From the NCBI GenBank assembly GCA_017512805.1, contig JAFWES010000038.1, positions 1 to 64,000 of the forward strand: 64,000 nucleotides of DNA, given 5' to 3'. Of the stretch, positions 16,952 to 26,063 are shown one piece after another. Within the stretch, counting starts at the first letter, position 1, and every line of letters begins with the position of its first letter. Below the pieces are notes generated by a model. It searched no databases, was not told where the DNA came from, and saw nothing but the letters and a program-made list of their open reading frames with translations. Both the position numbers and the translations under genes were made by a program. The stretch is from Clostridia bacterium. Lineage in GTDB: Bacteria > Bacillota > Clostridia > Christensenellales > Aristaeellaceae.

Positions 16952-17683
16952 TTATCCCTTATAGCCGATCTCGTCGGCCAGCGCCTTCGTCAGAATGACC
17001 GTCGCGTCCCTGTGCAGGCGCAGGAACGTGGCCGGGCACCGGGGATCAATCCGGTCCTGGAGCAGCAGCTTCTCCATCGCGTCCTTCTTATGGCCGCCCA
17101 CAATCATCAGCAGCTTCTTCGCCCGCATAATGTTGCCCATCCCCATGGTCAGCGCATGGGTGGGTACATCCGCCTTGCTGGCGAAAAACCGCTTGTTGGC
17201 CTCGATGGTGCTGTCCTCCAGGGTTTCCTCATGGGCTCCGTCCACCAGATACGCTCCGGGCTCATTGAAGCCCAGGTGCCCGTCGGGGCCCACGCCCAGG
17301 ACCTGGATCTCAATGTCGGTCCGGTCCAGAACATCGTTGAATTCCTTCAGGTTCGCCGCCACATCGCCGGTTCCCTTCGCCACATAGGTGTTCGCCTTGT
17401 CGATGTTGATATGGTCAAACAGGTTGGTATTCATGAAATACCGGTAGCTCTGGTCGTGTGTACCCGGCAGGCCCACATACTCGTCCAGGTTCACGCTGTG
17501 AATCCTGCTGAAGTCCAGTCCCTCTTCCCGATACCGTCTGGCCAGCTCCTGATACATGCCCACAGGGCTGGAGCCGGTGGCCAGTCCCAGCGTGCAGTCG
17601 GGTTTTTCCCGAACCACAGCCTCAATGATGTCCGCTCCCTTGCGGGCCGCGTCCAGTTCGTTTTCCGCGATCAGTACCTTCAT
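16952..17683 (-). CDS. nagB: Glucosamine-6-phosphate deaminase
   Basis: Converts glucosamine-6-phosphate to fructose-6-phosphate and ammonia, feeding amino sugars into glycolysis. 243 residues, normal length. Family features are GLATGSSPVGMY (phosphosugar loop), NLDEYVGLP with the catalytic Asp, and GVGPDGHLGFNEPG with the catalytic Asp/His/Glu. The ATG at 17683 has an AAAGGAGGATAC site; the upstream extension of the frame is not conserved. It is 37 bases from the GlmU-like gene and forms an amino-sugar cluster with glmM. Confidence 0.95.
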   Translation of the reverse strand: MKVLIAENELDAARKGADIIEAVVREKPDCTLGLATGSSPVGMYQELARRYREEGLDFSRIHSVNLDEYVGLPGTHDQSYRYFMNTNLFDHINIDKANTYVAKGTGDVAANLKEFNDVLDRTDIEIQVLGVGPDGHLGFNEPGAYLVDGAHEETLEDSTIEANKRFFASKADVPTHALTMGMGNIMRAKKLLMIVGGHKKDAMEKLLLQDRIDPRCPATFLRLHRDATVILTKALADEIGYKG

Positions 17684-17720
17684 GATTCGTATCCTCCTTT
17701 GAATACTTATTCCCTTCCGC

Positions 17721-18383
17721 TCAGTCGTTTTTTGGAACAACCATGCCATTGTTCTTCCAGATGCTCCGGGCCGGTACCGTCCCCCGGACACAGCTGGTGG
17801 GATAAATCTGGCTGTCCCGCCCCACGACGGTGCCCGGGTTCAGGACGCTGTTGCACCCCACCTCCACCCGGTCCCCCAGCATGGCGCCGATCTTCTTCAG
17901 GCCCGTTTCGACGCTTTCCGTCCCGCAGTGGACCGTGATCAGCTTCTTGTCGCTGCGCACGTTGGAGGTGATGGAACCCGCCCCCATATGGCTCCTGTAG
18001 CCCAGGATGCTGTCCCCCACATAGTTGTAATGCGGCACCTGCACCCGGTCAAAAAGGATCACGTTCTTCAGCTCCGTGCTGTTTCCCACCACGCACCCGT
18101 CCCCGACCAGGGCGCTGCCCCGGACGAAGGCGCCGGGGCGCACCTCGGTCTCGTGCCCAATGATACAGGGCCCGGCGATATAGTTGTTGGGATATACCAC
18201 CGCGTCCCGGGCGATCCACACATGCTCGCTGACTTCCTCAAACTCGTCCCCGGGCAGGGCGGCCCCCAGCGCCAGGATCAGCTCCTTGATTTCCGCCAGC
18301 GCTTCCCAGGGGTACCTGTGCCTGTTCAGCAGGTCCGCCGCCCGCGTATGGCTCAGATCGTACAGATCCTTGATGGTCAGCAT
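17721..18383 (-). CDS. GlmU-like left-handed beta-helix acyltransferase-type protein
   Basis: 220 residues, consisting of hexapeptide repeats from about 60 to 200, for example VWIARDAVVYPNNYIAGPCI and GAGSITSNVRSDKK. These resemble the C-terminal acetyltransferase half of GlmU but lack the uridylyltransferase half. Such proteins in Clostridia are annotated as UDP-GlcNAc pyrophosphorylase-like; acetyl-CoA-dependent glucosamine-1-phosphate acetylation is plausible given the glmM neighbour, but is inferred. The start codon overlaps the glmM stop (TGATG). Confidence 0.75.
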   Translation of the reverse strand: MLTIKDLYDLSHTRAADLLNRHRYPWEALAEIKELILALGAALPGDEFEEVSEHVWIARDAVVYPNNYIAGPCIIGHETEVRPGAFVRGSALVGDGCVVGNSTELKNVILFDRVQVPHYNYVGDSILGYRSHMGAGSITSNVRSDKKLITVHCGTESVETGLKKIGAMLGDRVEVGCNSVLNPGTVVGRDSQIYPTSCVRGTVPARSIWKNNGMVVPKND

Positions 18384-19747
18384 CAGTGTCTCACCTCCAG
18401 CAGATGTCCGCTCTTCTCCATGGCGGAAATGATGTCGTCCACATTCTTTTCACATTCCTCCGCCGTCCCGGCTTCCGCCATGACCCGGAGAACCGGCTCC
18501 GTACCGCTCTTGCGCAGAAGCACCCGGCCGCCGTTTCCCAGCCGTTCGGTGCAGCGGCTGACCGCTTCCATCACCGCGGGATCCGCCATGGTCCCGTCCT
18601 TATCGTCCACCACCACATTTTTCAGCACCTGGGGATACATGGCGCACCCCTCCGCCAGGGTGCTGAGAGGAAGCTGCGTATCGATCATCACGCTCATCAG
18701 CATGATGGCGGTAATAATCCCGTCGCCGGTCCGGGCATGCTTGCGGAAAATGACATGGCCGCTCTGCTCCCCGCCGATCAGGTGATCATATACCTTCATA
18801 TTCTCATACACATATCGGTCCCCCACGGCGGTCTTCTCATAATTGATACCCGCCGCGTCCAGGGCCTTGTACAGGCCGAAGTTACTCATGATGGTGGTAA
18901 CCACCGTGTTGCTGGGCAGCTGTCCCCGGCTCTTCATGTATTTTGCGCAGATATACATGATCTTGTCCCCGTTGACCTCCTGGCCCTTCTCATCCACGGC
19001 CAGGCAGCGGTCCGCGTCCCCGTCAAAGGCGAAACCCACGTCCAGCTTGTTCTCCGTCACGTACGCCTTCAGGGATTCCAGGTGAGTGCTGCCGCAGTTC
19101 AGATTTTCGTTCAGGCCGTCGGGGTTGTTGTTGATCACATAGGTTTTGGCCCCCAGGGCGTTAAATACCGCAGGCCCGATCATCCAGCTGGATCCGTTGG
19201 CGCAGTCCAGGGCAATCCGGTGATCGTCGAAGGGCTTGGTGGCCAGATTGGTCAGATACCCGATATACCGGTTCCGGCCCGTATAGAAGTCCACCGTACA
19301 GCCGATCTGATCCTCCACGGCAAAGGGAAGCTCCTCCATCCGGCCGTCAATATAGTCCTCCAGCTGATTCTGGAGCGCGTCCTCCATCTTTTCTCCCCAG
19401 CGGTTCAGGAGCTTGATCCCGTTGTCCCAGTACGGATTGTGGCTGGCGCTGATCATCACCCCGCAGTCAAAATCTTCCGTGCGGGTAATGTAGCTGACGC
19501 AGGGGGTCGTGGTCACATGCAGCAGATAGGCGTCCGCCCCGCTGGAGGTAATCCCCGCCGCCAGCGCCGACTCGTACATATAGGAAGACCGACGGGTATC
19601 CTTCCCGATCACGATCCTGGCCCGGTCCTTCTCATGCTTCTGGCCAAAGGACCACCCGAGGAAGCGCCCGATCCTGAAGGCGTGTTCCGCCGTCAGCACC
19701 ACCCCGGCCTTACCCCGGAATCCATCCGTTCCAAAATACTTTCCCAT
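18383..19747 (-). CDS. glmM: Phosphoglucosamine mutase
   Basis: Converts glucosamine-6-phosphate to glucosamine-1-phosphate for UDP-GlcNAc and wall synthesis. 454 residues. Shows the N-terminal KYFGTDGFRGKAG, the phosphoserine loop ISASHNPYWDNG, the metal site AFDGDADRCLAVD and the C-terminal RKSGTEPVLRVM. The ATG at 19747 has a GGGGGAGGAACC site. A perfect consensus promoter lies 52 bases upstream. The gene leads a three-gene operon with the beta-helix protein and nagB. Confidence 0.96.
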   Translation of the reverse strand: MGKYFGTDGFRGKAGVVLTAEHAFRIGRFLGWSFGQKHEKDRARIVIGKDTRRSSYMYESALAAGITSSGADAYLLHVTTTPCVSYITRTEDFDCGVMISASHNPYWDNGIKLLNRWGEKMEDALQNQLEDYIDGRMEELPFAVEDQIGCTVDFYTGRNRYIGYLTNLATKPFDDHRIALDCANGSSWMIGPAVFNALGAKTYVINNNPDGLNENLNCGSTHLESLKAYVTENKLDVGFAFDGDADRCLAVDEKGQEVNGDKIMYICAKYMKSRGQLPSNTVVTTIMSNFGLYKALDAAGINYEKTAVGDRYVYENMKVYDHLIGGEQSGHVIFRKHARTGDGIITAIMLMSVMIDTQLPLSTLAEGCAMYPQVLKNVVVDDKDGTMADPAVMEAVSRCTERLGNGGRVLLRKSGTEPVLRVMAEAGTAEECEKNVDDIISAMEKSGHLLEVRH

Positions 19748-19798
19748 ATTGGTTCCTCCCCCGGCGGACAGTTTTTTCATTCCGCCGAAACAAGACGT

Positions 19799-19827
19799 AT
19801 TATAACGTATTAATCTGGCCCTGTCAA
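19799..19827 (-). promoter_or_regulatory. Consensus promoter of the glmM operon
   Basis: On the minus strand a perfect TTGACA (19827-19822) is followed after 17 bases by a perfect TATAAT (19804-19799). Divergent to the xpaC-like gene promoter. Confidence 0.92.
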
Positions 19828-19864
19828 CAGAAAAATATAACCTGTTATTCCGCCGCAAAAAACC

Positions 19865-19893
19865 TTTTCAATCCCCTTATTCTGTGGTAAAAT
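19865..19893 (+). promoter_or_regulatory. Promoter of the XpaC-like/TelA operon
   Basis: TTTTCA (19865-19870), 17 bases, TAAAAT (19888-19893). It is embedded in TGTGGTAAAATGC, which also occurs at 10767-10779 before the oriC-proximal gene. Confidence 0.6.
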
Positions 19894-19929
19894 GCTTCCC
19901 GTAGTCACGAAGAAAGGAGACCTGGTTCC

Positions 19930-20844
19930 GTGGCAAAGAAAAACAATCCCAACAGTAATCCCAAAGCGGGAAGGATCGGGTTTCTGATCTCCGCGTTTCT
20001 GCTGGCTGGAGGCGGCTATTCTCTCTTCCGCAGCGTCGGGACCATTGTGGCCGGCGTCGTGATCGGCCTGGGGATCGGGAAGCTGGTTTCCATCATGGGC
20101 TCCGGCCTGGATACCACCACCCATAACAAGGAAGACGTGGAGCGGCAGCGCCGGGAGGAAGAAGAAGCCTCCCGCCGGAAGGAAGAAGCGGAGCGCGCCC
20201 GCCGGAAGGAAGAAGCGGAGCGGAAAGCCCGGGAAGCGTCCTCCAAGGTTCCCCTGACCGGGGACGCGGCAGCGGACGCCGTCATCACCAAAGGGCTGGA
20301 AATGGTGGAAACCATCCGGAAGGACAACGCGGCCATCCCGGATCCTGTTCTCTCCGGCCAGATGGAGGCCATCTGCGAAAAATGCGTCCAGATCTTCCGC
20401 GCCGTATCCGAGGCCCCTTCCAAGGCTCCACAGGTCCGGAAGTTTATGAATTACTACCTTCCCACTACCCTGAAGATGCTGGCCAATTACCGCACCATGC
20501 AGGACCGGGGGGTCTCCGTGCAGGATATGGCCACCGCCCGGGATACCACGGTGCGCGGGCTGAACATGATCCTGACCGCCTGCCAGAAGCAGATCGACAA
20601 TCTGCATAAGGAAAACCTGCTGGATATCTCCACGGACATCGATGTGCTGGAGCAGATGCTGAAGCGCGACGGCTATACCGAAAGCGAGCTCAACGGCATC
20701 AAAGATCCCATTCCCGCGGAGCCCAGAACCGCCGCGGAAGCCCAGATGCGGGCTTCCGGCGCCCCGGTGATGAACTTTCCCGAATCCCGCAGCCAGGAGC
20801 AAACCTCGTATAAGCCCGGCAGCTATCGCTATCAGGACCAGTAA
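19930..20844 (+). CDS. XpaC-family (5-bromo-4-chloroindolyl phosphate hydrolysis) protein
   Basis: 304 residues. Two N-terminal hydrophobic segments (about 16-50) are followed by a long charged coiled coil of E/R-rich repeats (RRKEEAERA; about 66-100) and a helical domain typical of XpaC (KCVQIFRAVSE, MNYYLPTTLKMLANY). The biochemical role is unclear despite the name. The next gene is telA 12 bases downstream; this pairing is conserved in Firmicutes. The start codon is GTG at 19930 with an AGAAAGGAGA site. Confidence 0.85.
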   Translation: MAKKNNPNSNPKAGRIGFLISAFLLAGGGYSLFRSVGTIVAGVVIGLGIGKLVSIMGSGLDTTTHNKEDVERQRREEEEASRRKEEAERARRKEEAERKAREASSKVPLTGDAAADAVITKGLEMVETIRKDNAAIPDPVLSGQMEAICEKCVQIFRAVSEAPSKAPQVRKFMNYYLPTTLKMLANYRTMQDRGVSVQDMATARDTTVRGLNMILTACQKQIDNLHKENLLDISTDIDVLEQMLKRDGYTESELNGIKDPIPAEPRTAAEAQMRASGAPVMNFPESRSQEQTSYKPGSYRYQDQ

Positions 20845-20856
20845 AGGAGGATACAA

Positions 20857-22032
20857 ATGTCTGAATTCAATCCCACTCCCGCGCCTCAGCTCTCTCTGAA
20901 CCTTCCCGGCGAGGAGCCTCAGGAAGAAGCCCCGGTTCAAAGCATCCAGCAGCCGGCGGCTGCCCCCGTCACCCAGCAGACGACGCCGCCCGCCCTGGAT
21001 GATTCCCAGCTGACCGACGCGGAGCGCCAGGCGGTGGACGAATTCATCCAGAAGGTGGACATCACCAATCCCCAGCATGTGCTGCTCTTCGGCGCCGACG
21101 CCCAGAAGAAAATCGCCGATTTCTCGGAAAATGCCCTCAACACCGTCAAGACCCAGGATACCGGCGAGGTGGGCAATATGCTGGTGAACCTGGTGGCCGA
21201 GCTCAAGGGCTTTGAACGGGATACCGAAGAGCCCAAAGGCCTGCGGAAGCTCTTTGCCAAGGGAGAGGACAAGGCGACCCGCATGAAAGCCAGATACAGC
21301 GCCGTTTCCGCCAATGTGGAAAACATCGCCGGCTCCCTGGAAAACTTTCAGGCGCAGCTGCTCAAGGACGTGGCCATGTTCGACAAGCTGTACGATCAGA
21401 ACAGCGACTACTTCCATCAGCTGACCCTCTACATCATCGCCGGCGACAAAAAGCTGGCCCAGATCCGGAATACCGATCTGAAGGAGCTTCAGGAAAAAGC
21501 CGCCCGCAGCGGGGACGCGCTGGACGCCCAGCTGGCCAATGACCTGGCCGCCCAGTGCGACCGGTTTGAAAAGAAGCTGTACGACCTGAAGCTGACCCGG
21601 CAGGTCTCCATGCAGATGGCGCCCCAGATCCGCCTGCTCCAGAATAACGACAGCCTGCTGGTGGAGCGGATTCAGAGCACCCTTTCCAACACCCTTCCCC
21701 TGTGGAAGAGCCAGATGGTCCTGGCCCTGGGCCTGCAGCACTCCAAGGAGGCCCTGGCCGCCCAGACGGCGGTCACCGATATGACCAACGAGCTCCTGCG
21801 GAAAAACGCGGAAGCCCTGAAGCTGGGGACGGTGGAAACCGCCCGGGAAGCGGAGCGCGGCATGATCGATATGGATACGCTGATCCAGACCAATCAGTCC
21901 CTGATCAGTACCCTGGACGAAGTGCTGGCCATCCAGTCCGAAGGCCACAACAAACGTCTGGAGGCAGAAAAGCAGCTCTATCAGATGGAAGCGGAGCTGA
22001 AGCAAAAGCTGCTGACCACTCATCTGGGGTAA
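20857..22032 (+). CDS. TelA-family toxic anion resistance protein
   Basis: 391 residues, cytoplasmic and mostly helical. The TelA family was named for tellurite resistance, and Firmicutes homologues (YceH type) sit beside XpaC. Visible family signatures are KIADFSENALNTVKTQDTGE, KIDNLL-type spacing through QLTLYIIAGDKKL, and MAPQIRLLQNNDSLLVERI. The first 65 residues are Pro/Gln-rich and disordered. A GGAGG site precedes the ATG. Probably acts with the XpaC-like membrane protein in envelope stress; this is inference from family context. Confidence 0.88.
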   Translation: MSEFNPTPAPQLSLNLPGEEPQEEAPVQSIQQPAAAPVTQQTTPPALDDSQLTDAERQAVDEFIQKVDITNPQHVLLFGADAQKKIADFSENALNTVKTQDTGEVGNMLVNLVAELKGFERDTEEPKGLRKLFAKGEDKATRMKARYSAVSANVENIAGSLENFQAQLLKDVAMFDKLYDQNSDYFHQLTLYIIAGDKKLAQIRNTDLKELQEKAARSGDALDAQLANDLAAQCDRFEKKLYDLKLTRQVSMQMAPQIRLLQNNDSLLVERIQSTLSNTLPLWKSQMVLALGLQHSKEALAAQTAVTDMTNELLRKNAEALKLGTVETAREAERGMIDMDTLIQTNQSLISTLDEVLAIQSEGHNKRLEAEKQLYQMEAELKQKLLTTHLG

Positions 22033-22047
22033 AGCGGATTATTCAAA

Positions 22048-22076
22048 GCCCGGCAGAGACCTCTGCCGGGCGCTTT
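22048..22076 (+). terminator. Intrinsic terminator after telA
   Basis: GCCCGGCAGA / TCTGCCGGGC, loop GACC, followed by GCTTTT. It separates telA from coaE. Confidence 0.8.
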
Positions 22077-22094
22077 TGAAAGGAGCGTCCGGGC

Positions 22095-23585
22095 TTGCGC
22101 GTCATCGGTGTCACAGGCGGCATCGCCTGCGGAAAAAGTACTGTAACCGCCTGGCTGAAGGAACAGCCCGGCTGCAGGATCGTGGACGGGGATGTCCTCT
22201 CCCGGCGGTTGACCGCGCCGGGAGGCGCCGCTTTGCCGCTGATCCGGGAAACCTTCGGTGATCGCTACTTTCTGTCCGACGGAGCCCTGAACCGGCGCCG
22301 TCTGGGCAGCCTGGTCTTTTCGGACGAGGCTGCCCGGGCCCGGCTGGACGCCCTGATGGCCCCCCTGCTGCAGGCGGAAACCCAAAGGGAAATCGCGCTG
22401 GCGCGGCAGGAGGGGGTTTCTCTTTGTTTTCTGGATTATCCCCTGCTCTTCGAGAAGGGCTACGACCGGATCTGCGATACGGTCTGGTGCGTTTACCTGC
22501 CCCGGGAACTGCAGCTTCAGCGGCTGATGGCCCGGGATCAGCTGACGGAGGAGGAAGCCCTCAGCCGGATGGACGCGGTTCTGTCCTCCGATGAAAAAGC
22601 CGCCCGGAGCAGCGTTGTCATCGACAATTCCGGATCCGTCGGCGATACCCTGTCCCGGCTTCCGTCCCTTTTGGCGGAGGAAGCGCAAAAAGCCGCGGGC
22701 GGGGAACCGCGGACCGCGGCCTCGCCCCGCCGCAGAAGGGCTCGGCAGTATGACGAAGGCGCGGACGCTTCGGCCAAACAGGCCGGCCCGCAGCGGGATG
22801 GCCAAAGCGGCGGGCAGGCGCCCGTCTCCCCGTCTCCGCCCGCCCAGGCCCCGTCTTCCGTCCCGCTCCCCGTCATGGACCGCCCCGCCTCCGCCCGGCG
22901 CAGACCCTCGGATCGGAAGGTGCAGTGGCGCCTTCCTTTGTGGCTGGTCATCGCTCTTTCCGTTTGCGGGGCGCTGCTGCTGGGAGGCGTCACGGGGCAG
23001 GCGCTGATGCGGGCCTACCTGACCCGCCAGTCGGAAGCGCACCTCTCCGCGGCCGACGCCATCCTTCGCGAGTATCCCCTGGAATATCGGGACATCATTG
23101 AATCCGTAGCTCAGGAATACAATCTCCGGCCTGCCTTCGTCGCCGCCATCATCCGCAATGAAAGCTCTTTTCAGCCCCGGGCCGAATCCAACGTGGGCGC
23201 CCGCGGCCTGATGCAGCTGATGCCGGATACAGCGGAGTGGATCGCCGGAAAAATGAAGCTTTCCGGTTATGCCTTCGACCGGATGTATGACCCGGAAAGC
23301 AATATCCGCTTCGGCTGCTGGTATCTTCGCTATCTGTCCGGCCTGTTCCGGGGGGATCCGGTCTGCGTATCCTGCGCGTATCACGCCGGTCAGGGCCAGG
23401 TCACCCGCTGGCTGTCCGATCCGTCCTTAAGCCCGGATGGCGTGACGCTGGATCTGGACCGGATGAACGACGGGCCCACCAAAACCTATGCAGGGAGGGT
23501 AACAAGAGCTTATGGCATTTATCAGACGCTGTATTATAACGGGGCTGATCCTTACGATGTGCTGCTGCCCCGCCCTGGCCAGTAA
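22095..23585 (+). CDS. coaE: Dephospho-CoA kinase fused to a membrane-anchored lytic transglycosylase
   Basis: 496 residues from a TTG start with an AAAGGAG site. Residues 1-195 are dephospho-CoA kinase (last step of coenzyme A synthesis), with P-loop GVTGGIACGKST (5-16) and FLDYPLLFEKG. Residues 200-275 are a Pro/Arg/Ser-rich linker, 280-301 a transmembrane helix, and 330-485 a Slt-type lytic transglycosylase with catalytic Glu356 in IIRNESSFQP and the GARGLMQLMP motif. Orientation places the kinase inside and the transglycosylase outside. Separate coaE and slt neighbours are known in Clostridia, but fusion in one frame is unusual. A missed frameshift or internal start could also give two proteins. 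Confidence 0.9.
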   Translation: MRVIGVTGGIACGKSTVTAWLKEQPGCRIVDGDVLSRRLTAPGGAALPLIRETFGDRYFLSDGALNRRRLGSLVFSDEAARARLDALMAPLLQAETQREIALARQEGVSLCFLDYPLLFEKGYDRICDTVWCVYLPRELQLQRLMARDQLTEEEALSRMDAVLSSDEKAARSSVVIDNSGSVGDTLSRLPSLLAEEAQKAAGGEPRTAASPRRRRARQYDEGADASAKQAGPQRDGQSGGQAPVSPSPPAQAPSSVPLPVMDRPASARRRPSDRKVQWRLPLWLVIALSVCGALLLGGVTGQALMRAYLTRQSEAHLSAADAILREYPLEYRDIIESVAQEYNLRPAFVAAIIRNESSFQPRAESNVGARGLMQLMPDTAEWIAGKMKLSGYAFDRMYDPESNIRFGCWYLRYLSGLFRGDPVCVSCAYHAGQGQVTRWLSDPSLSPDGVTLDLDRMNDGPTKTYAGRVTRAYGIYQTLYYNGADPYDVLLPRPGQ

Positions 23586-25068
23586 TGTAGGGGACAGCCT
23601 GGTCATCGGCATTCAGTCCACCAAGACCCTGACCATCCGCCCCCTGCTCCCCGTCGAGCGGGATATCGTCTCCCTGTACGACCTGGTGTACGAAAGCCTG
23701 GTTTATCTCGATGACGATTTCATCCCCCAGGGGCAGCTGGCGCAAAGCTGGGACGTTTCCTCCAACGGCAAGATCTGGACCTTCTACCTGCGCCCCGCGG
23801 TCACCTTTTCCGACGGCACGCCGCTGACCGCGAAGGACGTGGTGGCTTCCGCTCAGTACATTCTGGACCGGGCCAACGATGAAAATGTGTCCGATCCCGG
23901 GTTCTACGCCAACCTGAAATACTTCATCTCCTCCATTACCGCCAAGGACGAGAGCACGGTGGAGATCCGGTCCCAGAAGCGCCCCTGCTACGGGCTGCTC
24001 TATGCCATGACCTTCCCCATCGTTCCCGCCTCCATGGTGGATTCGGATAATCCGCCGGGGACGGGTCCGTACCGTTTCAATACCTTTGTCGCGGGTGACT
24101 ACTGCTGGCTTCAGGCGAACCCCGGCTGGTGGCAGGCCCAGCCCCAGGTACAGGAAATCATGTTCTCCTTCCATGAAACGCAGAAAGCGGTCATGGACAG
24201 CTACGAGTACGCCCGGGTGGACGCGGTGTTCTCCAGGTCCATTGCCGCCGCTCAGTACAAATCCGGGATTTCCTCCCTGTCCATCTCCTACCGCACCAAC
24301 CAGCTGGAATGCCTGCTGATGAACAATTCCGCTTCCGAGCTGACCCCGGAGGTCCGCCTCGCCATCCGGCATGTGGTGGATGTTTCGAAAATCGTTTCCA
24401 ATGTGTATTCGGGCATGGTGACCCCCACAAACCTGCCCTTCTACCCCGGGAACTGGACCTACAACGATTCCCTGGGCTCCTACTTCACCCTCAACGCCAT
24501 GGAGGCCCGGCGCCTGCTGGAAGCGGCCGGCTGGTCGGATCTGGATGAGGACGGCACGCTGGACAAGCTGAACAGCGAAGGAAAAATGGTACGGCTGCAC
24601 CTGCGCTTCTATGTCTATGAGGAGCCGGAAAATGACGTTCGGGTGGAAGCCGCCAACCAGATTTCCGCCATGCTGGCCACGGTGGGGATCGACAGCACTG
24701 TGGAAACAATGACCATGGCCAACCTGCAGGAACGCCTCTCCGCCGGTTCCTACGACCTGGCGCTGGTCTCCTTTGCCATGGACGCCGTCCCCGATCCGGG
24801 CTTTATGCTGATGCGCGGCAACACCGGCAACTACACCCGTTACAAGAGCGACAAAATGACGGAGCTCTTCGAGGACCTTCGAACCCAGACCTCTCAGTCC
24901 GGGTACCAGTCGGTCCTGTGGCAGATTCAGGCCCGTTTCGCCGAGGACTGCCCCTTTCTCTGCCTTTACTGGCGGAAGGGCAATGTGCTAACCCACTATA
25001 TGTATACCACCGCCCGGGACGTCCGGGAGCTGGAGCTGCTGCGGGGAATCGAGACCTTTCATCCCTGA
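23512..25068 (+). CDS. Peptide/nickel-type ABC substrate-binding protein (SBP family 5)
   Basis: 518 residues with a signal peptide (FIRRCIITGLILTM, then CCCPALA). Family-5 features are SLYDLVYESLVYLDD, LAQSWDVSSNGKIWTFYLRP and VTFSDGTPLTAKDVV. The C-terminal half contains the usual DLALVSFAMDAVPDP region. It binds peptides or similar ligands outside the cell. No permease or ATPase genes are adjacent. The gene begins inside the last 74 bases of the CoaE-transglycosylase gene with its own GGAGGGT site, so the two are probably co-expressed. The cysteine cluster MCCC might act as a non-canonical lipobox. Confidence 0.88.
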   Translation: MAFIRRCIITGLILTMCCCPALASNVGDSLVIGIQSTKTLTIRPLLPVERDIVSLYDLVYESLVYLDDDFIPQGQLAQSWDVSSNGKIWTFYLRPAVTFSDGTPLTAKDVVASAQYILDRANDENVSDPGFYANLKYFISSITAKDESTVEIRSQKRPCYGLLYAMTFPIVPASMVDSDNPPGTGPYRFNTFVAGDYCWLQANPGWWQAQPQVQEIMFSFHETQKAVMDSYEYARVDAVFSRSIAAAQYKSGISSLSISYRTNQLECLLMNNSASELTPEVRLAIRHVVDVSKIVSNVYSGMVTPTNLPFYPGNWTYNDSLGSYFTLNAMEARRLLEAAGWSDLDEDGTLDKLNSEGKMVRLHLRFYVYEEPENDVRVEAANQISAMLATVGIDSTVETMTMANLQERLSAGSYDLALVSFAMDAVPDPGFMLMRGNTGNYTRYKSDKMTELFEDLRTQTSQSGYQSVLWQIQARFAEDCPFLCLYWRKGNVLTHYMYTTARDVRELELLRGIETFHP

Positions 25069-25121
25069 CCGGAAAGACAGTCCGTCAGACTTCCGAAACG
25101 ACTTTTCAGGAGACATGTTTT

Positions 25122-26063
25122 ATGGATTGGACAGAGCTCATCATACATACCACCTCCGCCGGCGCCGACGCGGTCTCCCTGCTGATGATGGAGTCCGGCT
25201 CCACCGGCACCATGACGGAAGACCGGGCGGACATCCCCGATCCTTCCAAGCCCCACGGCATCTGGGAGCTGATCGATCCCAAAATGCTGGACAATATGCC
25301 GGAGGACGTGCTGGTCCACGGCTGGTTTGAACCGGGGGAGGCCTTCTCCCGCCAGCTGAAGCAGCTGTTCGATGGGCTGGCAGATCTGAAGGAGAAATAT
25401 CCCGGCTACGGTGCCCTGACGCTGGAAACAAAATCCGTCCCCGATGAAAACTGGGGAGAAAGCTGGAAGCGGTTTTATCATCCTGTCCGGGCAGGGCAGC
25501 ATCTGGTGATCAAGCCCAGCTGGGAAGCGTTCACTCCCCTCCCCGGGGATCACGTGATCCATCTGGATCCGGGGATGGCCTTTGGCAGCGGATATCATGA
25601 CACCACCTGCCTCTGCCTCGCCCTGCTGGAAAAATATCAGCAGCGGGGCGATCGCGTTATCGATGTGGGCACGGGAAGCGGCATCCTGGCCATCGGTTCC
25701 GCCATGCTGGGCGCCGGAGATGTGCTGGCCATCGATATCGATCCGGACGCCGTCCGGGTCGCGAAACAGAATGTGGAAGCCAACGGTGTGGCGGACACCG
25801 TCCGTGTGCAGGAGGGCAACCTGCTGGATCGGGTCGGGGAGATCTGCGACCTGTGCGTCGCCAACATCATCGCTGATGTGATCATCTCCTTCGCATCTCC
25901 CCTCAGGCAAAACATCCGCCCCGGCGGGCTCTTCATCTGCTCCGGCATCGTCCGGGAACGGGCGGAGGAAGTCCGCGCCGCGCTGCGGGAAGCCGGTTAT
26001 GAGGAGCTGGACGCCATTTTGACCGGAGAATGGGCGGCATTCTGTGTCAGGAGGCCGGGGTAA
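25122..26063 (+). CDS. prmA: Ribosomal protein L11 methyltransferase
   Basis: Trimethylates ribosomal protein L11. 313 residues, normal length. Motifs visible are ENWGESWKRFYHP, the SAM site VIDVGTGSGILAIGSAMLGA, DIDPDAVRVAKQN and LCVANIIADVI (post-motif NPPY-like). The ATG at 25122 has an AGGAGA site 8 bases upstream. The stop overlaps the rsmE start (TAATG), so translation is coupled. Confidence 0.95.
   Translation: MDWTELIIHTTSAGADAVSLLMMESGSTGTMTEDRADIPDPSKPHGIWELIDPKMLDNMPEDVLVHGWFEPGEAFSRQLKQLFDGLADLKEKYPGYGALTLETKSVPDENWGESWKRFYHPVRAGQHLVIKPSWEAFTPLPGDHVIHLDPGMAFGSGYHDTTCLCLALLEKYQQRGDRVIDVGTGSGILAIGSAMLGAGDVLAIDIDPDAVRVAKQNVEANGVADTVRVQEGNLLDRVGEICDLCVANIIADVIISFASPLRQNIRPGGLFICSGIVRERAEEVRAALREAGYEELDAILTGEWAAFCVRRPG

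Noticed and set aside
19810-22023. 737-residue minus-strand open frame opposite xpaC/telA
   Set aside because: Composition is Leu/Gly/Gln-rich without motifs; the plus-strand genes are clear family members.
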